A stretch of DNA of 5,583 bases from Planctomycetota bacterium (GTDB taxonomy: Bacteria; Planctomycetota; Phycisphaerae; UBA1845; CAIVHJ01). Below the pieces are notes generated by a model that was given only the letters and a program-made list of their open reading frames with translations, made no database searches and had not been told where the DNA came from. The position numbers and the translations under genes are program-made. This document shows positions 1 to 4,518 of this stretch, piece after piece. Each line of letters opens with the position of its first letter. The stretch's first letter is position 1. The stretch lies in the NCBI GenBank assembly GCA_022565195.1, contig JADFJZ010000138.1:1-5583 (forward strand), given 5' to 3'.

Positions 1-407
1 CCCGCGTCTACCCGCGGCTGCTCGGGCCCATTCTGAAGGGCAAAGCCGACGTGGTCTACGGCTCGCGCTTCATCGGCGGCCAGGCACATCGCGTACACTA
101 CTTCTGGCACATGATCGGCAATCGTTTTCTGACCCTGCTGTCGAACATGATGACCAATCTGAACTTGACGGACATGGAAACGTGTTACAAAGTCTTCCGC
201 ACGGAGGTCATCAAGGATCTCCGCATCAAGTGCAATCGCTTCGGCTTCGAGCCGGAGATCACCGCCAAGGTCGCCCGCAAGCGCTGCCGCGTCTTTGAAG
301 TGGGGATCAGCTATGCCGGGCGTTCCTATGAGGAAGGCAAGAAGATCACTTGGTGGGACGGCGTCAAGGCAATCTGCGCCATTCTCTGGTTTAGATTTGC
401 GAAGTGA
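1..407 (+). CDS. Family 2 glycosyltransferase, DPM1/GtrB-like, C-terminal part (5' end outside window)
   Basis: The frame is open from base 3 and ends at TGA 405-407, giving 134 visible codons. The in-frame residues before the first possible start ([20 protein letters not shown]) already match the family, so the gene begins to the left and GTG 51 is internal. The visible part is the acceptor side of a GT-A fold: a VVYGSRF strand, a '[11 protein letters not shown]' block, '[14 protein letters not shown]', and the closing '[20 protein letters not shown]'. These blocks are typical of polyprenyl-phosphate sugar transferases (dolichol-phosphate mannose synthase, GtrB, and relatives), which move a sugar from a nucleotide donor onto a lipid phosphate at the cytoplasmic membrane. 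The catalytic N-terminal DXD half is not visible, so donor and acceptor cannot be assigned. There is no C-terminal transmembrane pair, so it is the short soluble or peripheral form. It lies 221 bp upstream of wecB on the same strand, suggesting a shared polysaccharide role. Confidence 0.9.
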   Translation, partial: RVYPRLLGPILKGKADVVYGSRFIGGQAHRVHYFWHMIGNRFLTLLSNMMTNLNLTDMETCYKVFRTEVIKDLRIKCNRFGFEPEITAKVARKRCRVFEVGISYAGRSYEEGKKITWWDGVKAICAILWFRFAK

Positions 408-427
408 GCCATGAACCCGAATTTCTA

Positions 428-605
428 GCCACGAAGGCACGAAGGAAAGAAATGAAGAATGAAGAATGGAGATGGAGAATGGGGAATGGGGAAGCGAAGG
501 CAAAGTTTGGGATTGCTTGCCTGAAGTGGGAGCTGCTTCTCCATTTTCTATTCTTCATTTTCCATTCTCCATTTCTAACTCTTGGTGCCTTTGTGCCTTC
601 GTGGC
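428..605. repeat. Long imperfect palindrome with heptameric GAATGRR arms
   Basis: The outer arms 428-445 and 588-605 are inverted copies of each other with 17 of 18 bases matching (GCCACGAAGGCACGAAGG type). Inside them, 457-490 reads as five tandem degenerate GAATGRR units, one of which is 6 bp. Bases 540-574 are five further heptamers in inverse orientation (consensus RAATGRA on the complement). Next inward, GAAGC 491-495 pairs with GCTTC 535-539. A small inner stem, GGCAA 499-503 with TTGCC 517-521, closes the centre. A transcript of either strand could fold into one long hairpin. The element fills almost the whole gap between the glycosyltransferase and wecB and ends 23 bp before the wecB start. 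No flanking target duplication is obvious. From memory, repeats with 'CCACGAAGGCACGAAGG' ends occur in many environmental bacterial genomes, but this was not checked. It is probably a dispersed non-coding repeat; a role as mRNA processing site or attenuator is possible. Confidence 0.85.
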
Positions 606-628
606 CAAACCAACGTGAGTAAAACGGG

Positions 629-1732
629 ATGAAGCTGATTAACGTCTGCGGCGCGCGTCCGAACTTCATGAAAATCGCCCCGTTGATGGAAGCATACCGG
701 GCGTTTCCGGACATTGAACCCGTCATCGTCCACACCGGCCAGCACTACGACGACAACATGAGTCGGCTGTTCTTCGACGAGTTGGGCATCCCCAGGGCCG
801 ATGTCAATCTCGAGGTGGGCAGCGGCTCGCACGCCCGGCAGACGGCGGAAATCATGACGCGCTTCGAACCCCTGCTCATCGAGCACAGGCCCGACGCCGT
901 ACTGGTCGTCGGCGACGTCAACTCGACCATCGCCTGCGTGCTGGTGGCCTGCAAGCTGGGCATTCCGACCCTCCATGTCGAGGCGGGACTGCGCAGTTTC
1001 GACCGCACCATGCCGGAAGAAATCAATCGGGTTCTCACCGACGCCGTCAGCAACCTCCTGTTCGTGAGCGAACCTAGCGGCGAAGCCAACCTGCTGAAGG
1101 AGGGCCGGGCTCCGGAAGACATCCACTTCGTCGGCAACGTCATGATCGACACGCTCCGCCGTCATTTGGATCGCGCCCGGCAGACGTCCGTACACGACCG
1201 CTTGCAGGTCCGCAAGGGCCGCTACGGCGTCATTACGCTGCACCGCCCCGCGAATGTGGACTGCCGAGAAACATTCGACGGCATCTGCGAGGCATTCAAA
1301 ACCATCCAGCAAGAACTGCCGCTGGTCTTCTGCATGCACCCCCGCACACGCAACCGGGCCGAGGAGTTCGGCCTGCTGGGCAAGCTGGAATCTCTGCCGA
1401 ATCTTCAGATCACCGCCCCGCTGGGTTATCTGGAGTTCCTGCACTTGATGGCGGAAGCCCGGGCCATCTTCACCGACTCGGGCGGAATCCAGGAGGAAGC
1501 CACGATTCTGAAAGTGCCGTGTTTGACCCTGCGCGAGAACACCGAGCGTCCCATTACGCTCACCCACGGCACCAACACGCTCGTCGGATGCCGGCCCCGT
1601 AATCTCATCGAGGCGTGTGCCCGGCTGGATGAAATCCGCGAGCGGCCCCACCGAACACCGCCGTTATGGGATGGGCAGGCTTCTACGCGGGTCGCAGAGA
1701 TTATCCACGAAAGATTCGCGCGAATCGAGTAA
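629..1732 (+). CDS. wecB: UDP-N-acetylglucosamine 2-epimerase, non-hydrolysing (WecB/MnaA)
   Basis: This complete 367-residue protein has the usual length for the family. It reversibly converts UDP-GlcNAc to UDP-ManNAc in the cytoplasm, supplying ManNAc or ManNAcA for capsule, enterobacterial common antigen-like or wall polymers. Family blocks appear in order: N-terminal CGARPNFMKIAPL (7-19), TGQHYDDNM (36-44), GDVNST (95-100), HVEAGLRSFDRTMPEEINR (116-134), VGNVMIDTL (168-176), ITLHRPANVD (202-211), MHPRTRNR (236-243), TDSGGIQEEA (282-291), and RENTERPIT with THGTNTLVG (302-320). The residues expected for catalysis or binding in the E. coli enzyme correspond to D96, E118, E131 and H205, all present, so it should be active. 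ATG 629 is chosen because the conserved N-terminal strand MKLINVCGARPN starts there. The ribosome site is weak, only GTGAG at 615-619. The gene converges on the prepilin-like gene and may be co-transcribed with the upstream glycosyltransferase through the palindrome. Confidence 0.97.
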   Translation: MKLINVCGARPNFMKIAPLMEAYRAFPDIEPVIVHTGQHYDDNMSRLFFDELGIPRADVNLEVGSGSHARQTAEIMTRFEPLLIEHRPDAVLVVGDVNSTIACVLVACKLGIPTLHVEAGLRSFDRTMPEEINRVLTDAVSNLLFVSEPSGEANLLKEGRAPEDIHFVGNVMIDTLRRHLDRARQTSVHDRLQVRKGRYGVITLHRPANVDCRETFDGICEAFKTIQQELPLVFCMHPRTRNRAEEFGLLGKLESLPNLQITAPLGYLEFLHLMAEARAIFTDSGGIQEEATILKVPCLTLRENTERPITLTHGTNTLVGCRPRNLIEACARLDEIRERPHRTPPLWDGQASTRVAEIIHERFARIE

Positions 1733-1733
1733 T

Positions 1734-1770
1734 AAGAAAAAGGCCGCGGAAGAACGTGCTCCCGCGGCCT
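1734..1770 (-). terminator. Rho-independent terminator of the prepilin-like gene
   Basis: AGGCCGCGG (1741-1749) and CCGCGGCCT (1762-1770) form a perfect 9-bp GC-rich stem with a 12-nt loop. Read on the minus strand, the stem is followed at once by a T-run, TTTTTCTTAT (1741 down to about 1732). This is the canonical intrinsic terminator layout. It starts 33 nt past the prepilin-like stop codon. On the + strand no T-run follows the stem, so it would end wecB transcripts only weakly. Its T-run touches the wecB stop codon (1730-1732), so the convergent genes are packed tightly around it. Confidence 0.85.
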
Positions 1771-1803
1771 GGAGATTACCAACTGTCACCAATATCGACG
1801 AGC

Positions 1804-2853
1804 CTAGGGCCAAATCAGACTGTCAGTCAACGAATCGATGTCATTACCGAGGGAAGCGTCGCCGGGATAAATCGGGGTGCCGGTGAGTGAGGGTATCACG
1901 CCCCACTGCAAGGCCCGCCGGAAAATACCGCCGCCCTGGTTCAGGGTCGCACTCATTTGCGTGTAGATGTTGTCCGAATCCACGCCGCCCAGGGGAGTGG
2001 TCTTGAACTCCGCGTGTGCATCCGGATAAAGAACGCTTTGCCCGCGGCCCTGGCCCTGACCGCCGTGATTGGGCGAGTTGAAGCGCTTCCACTTGTCCGG
2101 CGTGCTGTCTTCGGTCAGGCCGTTGCCCTGTGGACCGGAGTCGGTGAGGATGAGTGCCCCATACAGCGCGGTGGTCACATCATTATCGATCGTGTCCACG
2201 TTGAAGCCCGGCGGCGAGTCCCCGCCGGTCCAACGGCCCAGTTGAATGGGGTGGCTGCTGCTCCAGGGACCGCGATCCGCGGCGATGGCCATCCGCGGGT
2301 CGACATCGGCGCTCGGTCGGCAGGTGTTGGCGTTGTCGTACGGAATCTGGTACCCGTAGCTGCAAGCGCTGTAGCCGATGAAGTCGAAATATGTCGTCAC
2401 ATCGACGGTCGGGTCAACGGAGTCGTCCGCACTGGGACAAATAAACTCCTTCGGAATAACCTCGCCTGTGCGAACCAACAACCACAGGGCACGCGTCGTC
2501 GAAAGCCGTATGCTGCCCGCGGTTTGCTGATGTCTCGGCGAGGAGATCTCGTCACGCATGGGATCCGCCGGACCGCCGGCTTGGCCGCCGCCCATGTTCT
2601 CGATATAGTGCACGACCGGCTCGGTCTCGCCGGGCTTCGTTTCATGCGCCACGGTTGGGAAGTCGTCGAGGTTGTCGCTCTGATAAATGTAAAACGTGGT
2701 CCCAATTTCCTTCATGTTGGTTCCGCAAATGGTCTGCCGAGCCAACTCTCGTGCCTTTGACAAACTCGGCAGGAGGATCGCGATCAACAGGGCGATAATC
2801 GCCACGACGACCAACATCTCAATAAGTGTAAATCCCTTGATTCTTTTCATCAT
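1804..2853 (-). CDS. Prepilin-type N-terminal cleavage/methylation protein (pseudopilin-like, planctomycete style)
   Basis: The protein has 349 residues. It starts MMKRIK-G7^F8TLIE12, the class III signal cut by prepilin peptidase after G7 and then N-methylated, with the +5 glutamate at E12. A single hydrophobic helix (about 13-29) follows, then 'LPSLSKARELARQTICGTNMKEIG', the usual pseudopilin stalk. The remainder (about 55-349) is a large extracytoplasmic domain with FICPSADDS (137-145), FIGYSACSYGYQIPY (158-172), AADRGP (191-196) and SPNHGGQGQ...DNIYT (260-298). These blocks recur in the abundant, mostly uncharacterised type II secretion/pilin-like proteins of planctomycetes; function beyond membrane or surface display is unknown. 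The ATG at 2853 is chosen over upstream starts because GGAG lies 5 nt before it and because it leaves the short basic leader peptide expected. Oddities: the HGG...DG block reads DA (278-279) and carries an extra glycine/glutamine-rich stretch. No other pilus or secretion genes are adjacent, so it appears to be a stand-alone gene with its own terminator. Confidence 0.93.
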   Translation of the reverse strand: MMKRIKGFTLIEMLVVVAIIALLIAILLPSLSKARELARQTICGTNMKEIGTTFYIYQSDNLDDFPTVAHETKPGETEPVVHYIENMGGGQAGGPADPMRDEISSPRHQQTAGSIRLSTTRALWLLVRTGEVIPKEFICPSADDSVDPTVDVTTYFDFIGYSACSYGYQIPYDNANTCRPSADVDPRMAIAADRGPWSSSHPIQLGRWTGGDSPPGFNVDTIDNDVTTALYGALILTDSGPQGNGLTEDSTPDKWKRFNSPNHGGQGQGRGQSVLYPDAHAEFKTTPLGGVDSDNIYTQMSATLNQGGGIFRRALQWGVIPSLTGTPIYPGDASLGNDIDSLTDSLIWP

Positions 2854-2858
2854 TTTTT

Positions 2859-2862
2859 CTCC
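2859..2862 (-). promoter_or_regulatory. Shine-Dalgarno of the prepilin-like gene
   Basis: On the minus strand GGAG (2862 to 2859) is followed by five A residues and then the tandem ATG ATG (2853-2848). Spacing is 5 nt to the first ATG and 8 nt to the second, so either could be used. This sets the start and rules out the 41 extra residues of the longer in-frame reading that begins at 2976. Confidence 0.75.
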
Positions 2863-3003
2863 GATGGTTTCAATTTGCACCATGTCTCTCGGGCATATGG
2901 GCAAGGGCCGTTGGAGGTCGGACCGCGACAAACCGCGGACCCACCGGGCCCTGGAAATCGCCTCGCTCCCAGGCACGCCTCAAGGTCGGCGAAACCTGTC
3001 TCA

Positions 3004-3117
3004 CGGTCGAAGCAGCACAACCGGCGACCCGTGGTGTCGACCGGGTGCAAGGTCAACGCCGCGGACCCTGGGTGCAGGACCGCAAGGGGTGGTGACGACG
3101 CAGAAAACAACCTGCAC
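3004..3117. other. Candidate structured RNA element: two adjacent stem-loops
   Basis: Hairpin A: CGGTCGA (3004-3010) pairs perfectly with TCGACCG (3037-3043). After a two-base bulge, CAGCAC (3013-3018) pairs with GTGGTG (3031-3036) at 5 of 6 positions, leaving a 12-nt loop. Hairpin B: GTGCAGG (3072-3078) pairs perfectly with CCTGCAC (3111-3117) across a 32-nt loop. The two are linked by a near-direct repeat, GGGTGCAAGG (3043-3052) and GGGTGCAGG (3070-3078), and by GGTC/GACC pairing between them. Orientation is unknown: on the minus strand it would lie in a long 5' leader of the prepilin-like gene, on the + strand it would be a free RNA. It matches no RNA family I can recognise, and chance folding of GC-rich DNA is a real alternative. 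Confidence 0.35.
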
Positions 3118-3377
3118 GCCCCACGCGAACGAAGCTAATTGGCCGAGTGACTCAGGAAAATCGGAGGTTCTGGTAAGATGGCATTTTCAATAGAGTTATG
3201 GATCTCGGAATAATGACTCACGGCACCATTATGATCAATACTTCTGTGGAACCTCTGCCTTCGCCACATTCAAATGATAGGGAGTACCCCGGTCGGTGTC
3301 AATGATCGTCCCGGGAGTCCCTCAAAGCGAGTCTTAGGCCGTTCTAATCTCCGCTGATCGACGCCGTGACGCGCGGT

Positions 3378-4385
3378 TCAAGTGGAATCGGCGGTCAGAC
3401 GCTCGATCATCCGGAAATTGACTTGACCTAACCCTTTGTCGGCAGCGTCGATCAGGGCCGGCAAGTGCTCCTGATCCAAGGGAATCGGCGTCAGGCCTGT
3501 TCTTTGACGAGCGGCATTGAGCGTGCCCAGTGCAACAGCATCGACCGCGATCGGATCCCGGCCCATTAACAGCAGGCCGGCGTTGTCGATGTAGTCTGGC
3601 GCCACCAGCGGGCCTCCATGATACGCGATTCGGAGGGCGTTCATAATGTTCAGGCGAAGCTTGCCCGAAACCTCGGGCAGGGCGAGTATGTCCGCCAGGA
3701 AGGGCGAACATCCATTGCTGTGCAACCGGGCCGGATGCTTCACCAGGCGATAGGTGATGTTCTTCAAGCATCCGCTGAGGCCCATGATGTTATCGTTCTT
3801 GAGATAGGGAATGTTCACGATCGCGGTAACTTGCTCGAGGAACGCCGCCAGCCGATCGCGCCCGCTGCCGAAATCGGCGGCGGCCGCCGACCAGCCGATC
3901 CGCCGGGATCGCGTGCCGAATTGTCGCTCGATTTCACTGGGCGCATCGACCAGCACGATCTGCTCGGCCGACCAGCCCGAGCGGAGCAGGGATTCGACGA
4001 TCATCCGGGCGAAGGGCCGAGCGGTTCCGAAATCACGTTCGCCGTGGGGATTGAATTTCAAAGCCACGACGTCGTCCCCACGCAGGTAGTGCCCCCACGC
4101 AGCGGCCACCGTATCCGTATTCGCCAGCCTCATCAGAGCGCTGTCAAACATCTCAACCATGACGTCCGTACGAATCTCAGGCGCGTTGGCCACGAAATCG
4201 GATTGCGTTTTGACAACGACCGATTTCTTCGATCGCCGGCCGGCCGGATCGGCGGGTGACGGATCCGATGCCGGCGGAGCCTGCGCCCACAAAGTCGATA
4301 CACGGCACAATCCCGCAGTGGCGACCAGGCCGCTGGAACGGCGCAGAAAGCGCCGCCTCGAGATTCGTTCATTCACCTGCGCCAC
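3378..4385 (-). CDS. Tat-signal DUF362 domain protein
   Basis: The protein has 335 residues from GTG 4385. The N-terminus carries a twin-arginine signal, S9-R10-R11-R12-F13-L14-R15, followed by a hydrophobic stretch (about 17-33) and a likely signal peptidase site after WAQA (33-36). It is therefore predicted to be folded in the cytoplasm and exported. A Ser/Pro/Ala linker leads into the DUF362 (PF04015) domain: DDVVALKFNPHGE (104-116), a TARPFARMIVESLLRSGWSAEQIVLVDAP helix-strand unit (121-149), VNIPYLKNDNIMGLSGCLKN (190-209), HSNGCSPFLADILALPEV (222-239), and the C-terminal GLLLMGRDPIAVDAVAL (270-286). Cysteines C206 and C226 sit in the conserved cores. Biochemical function is unknown for this subgroup, and no reaction should be inferred. 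GTG 4385 is preferred because GGAGG lies 6 nt upstream; GTG 4376 is the alternative. The gene is divergent from the pyrophosphorylase. No metal-binding CxxC motif was seen. Confidence 0.88.
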   Translation of the reverse strand: MAQVNERISRRRFLRRSSGLVATAGLCRVSTLWAQAPPASDPSPADPAGRRSKKSVVVKTQSDFVANAPEIRTDVMVEMFDSALMRLANTDTVAAAWGHYLRGDDVVALKFNPHGERDFGTARPFARMIVESLLRSGWSAEQIVLVDAPSEIERQFGTRSRRIGWSAAAADFGSGRDRLAAFLEQVTAIVNIPYLKNDNIMGLSGCLKNITYRLVKHPARLHSNGCSPFLADILALPEVSGKLRLNIMNALRIAYHGGPLVAPDYIDNAGLLLMGRDPIAVDAVALGTLNAARQRTGLTPIPLDQEHLPALIDAADKGLGQVNFRMIERLTADST

Positions 4386-4391
4386 GCGTGG

Positions 4392-4396
4392 CCTCC
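4392..4396 (-). promoter_or_regulatory. Shine-Dalgarno of the DUF362 gene
   Basis: GGAGG on the minus strand (4396 to 4392) lies 6 nt before GTG 4385-4383 and 15 nt before GTG 4376-4374. The spacing favours the first GTG as the start codon, giving a 335-residue protein with an N-terminal (M)AQVNERISRRRFL sequence. Confidence 0.65.
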
Positions 4397-4456
4397 GCCG
4401 CAATAACCTCAGGCCGCACACTGCGGATTTCCGATTGATGTTATATCGGCTAGAGT

Positions 4457-4462
4457 AGGAGG
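4457..4462 (+). promoter_or_regulatory. Consensus AGGAGG ribosome binding site of a leader ORF
   Basis: AGGAGG is the strongest ribosome binding sequence in the window, yet it lies 52 nt before ATG 4515, too far to serve that start directly. It is 5 nt before TTG 4468, which opens a 16-codon frame. The pyrophosphorylase ATG itself has only GGGGAG (4497-4502), 12 nt away, a poor spacing. The arrangement suggests that ribosomes load at the leader and reach the main gene by coupling. Confidence 0.5.
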
Positions 4463-4467
4463 CGATT

Positions 4468-4518
4468 TTGACAGGCAAGCCTTCCAGCCGAAGATCGGGG
4501 AGCCCCGGGCCGCGATGA
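4468..4518 (+). CDS. Possible 16-codon leader peptide overlapping the pyrophosphorylase start (ATGA)
   Basis: TTG 4468 follows AGGAGG by 5 nt and reads (M)TGKPSSRRSGSPGPR before TGA 4516-4518. The stop overlaps the downstream ATG 4515 as ATGA, the classic geometry for translational coupling. The peptide is basic, rich in Ser, Arg, Pro and Gly, with no hydrophobic segment, so it is unlikely to act as a membrane or secreted peptide; translating it may matter more than the product. It has no recognised homologue. The alternative is that the AGGAGG and the short frame are chance, and the first six bases only happen to spell TTGACA. Confidence 0.35.
   Translation: MTGKPSSRRSGSPGPR

Larger units (their letters stand above)
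2854..3377. other. 524-bp non-coding gap upstream of the prepilin-like gene; structured left half
   Basis: No reading frame here resembles a known protein; the short frames crossing it are low-complexity and unconvincing. The left part (about 2880-3140) is GC-rich with several inverted repeats. The right part (about 3140-3360) is more AT-rich. Since the prepilin-like gene reads leftward from 2853 and the DUF362 gene ends at 3378 reading leftward, the gap must hold the prepilin promoter unless the two are co-transcribed. I found no convincing -35/-10 pair; CATAAT on the minus strand near 3228-3233 is a lone weak match. CCGCGGACCC occurs twice in direct orientation (2933-2942 and 3059-3068). 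A CCGCG/CGCGG hairpin lies at 2923-2938 and an ATAATG/CATTAT hairpin at 3210-3232. There is no T-run terminator after the DUF362 stop. Confidence 0.7.
4386..4514. promoter_or_regulatory. Divergent intergenic region between the DUF362 and pyrophosphorylase genes
   Basis: These 129 bp must carry the signals for both divergent genes. On the minus strand, TATAAC (4445 to 4440) is a 5/6 match to a -10 box but has no clear -35. On the + strand, TGTTATATC (4439-4447) is a weak extended -10 candidate, about 10 bp before the AGGAGG at 4457-4462. CCGCA-CAC-TGCGG (4414-4426) is a 13-bp palindrome that could be an operator or a small hairpin. These are pattern matches only; promoter consensus in this lineage is not established here. 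Confidence 0.35.

Noticed and set aside
449..490. Tandem heptamers as a CRISPR array
   Set aside because: Units are 6-8 bp with no spacers and no cas genes.
404..622. 72-codon + strand frame through the palindrome
   Set aside because: Its codons are just the heptamer repeat and its inverse; the peptide is low-complexity and has no ribosome site.
575..1651. 358-codon open frame antisense to wecB
   Set aside because: It overlies a wecB gene with all catalytic motifs intact, has an unnatural composition, and resembles no family. It is a mirror frame of GC-rich codon usage.
1957..2760. 267-codon + strand frame across the prepilin-like gene
   Set aside because: It is antisense to a gene with a clear prepilin signal, ribosome site and terminator; no recognisable domain.
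3001..3045. Possible signal recognition particle RNA core (a 'GAAGCAGC' string after 'TCACGGTC')
   Set aside because: The GGAA/GNRA tetraloop and the correctly spaced opposing strand are absent; the string instead forms part of hairpin A.
3279..3322. Inverted GGGAgtaCCCCGG / CCCGGGAgTCCC region as a terminator for the DUF362 gene
   Set aside because: Pairing needs bulges and no T-run follows on the minus strand; too weak to call.
4468..4496. TTGACA at 4468-4473 as a -35 box for the pyrophosphorylase gene
   Set aside because: At 17-bp spacing the -10 position reads AAGATC, only 2 of 6 matches, so no credible promoter is formed.
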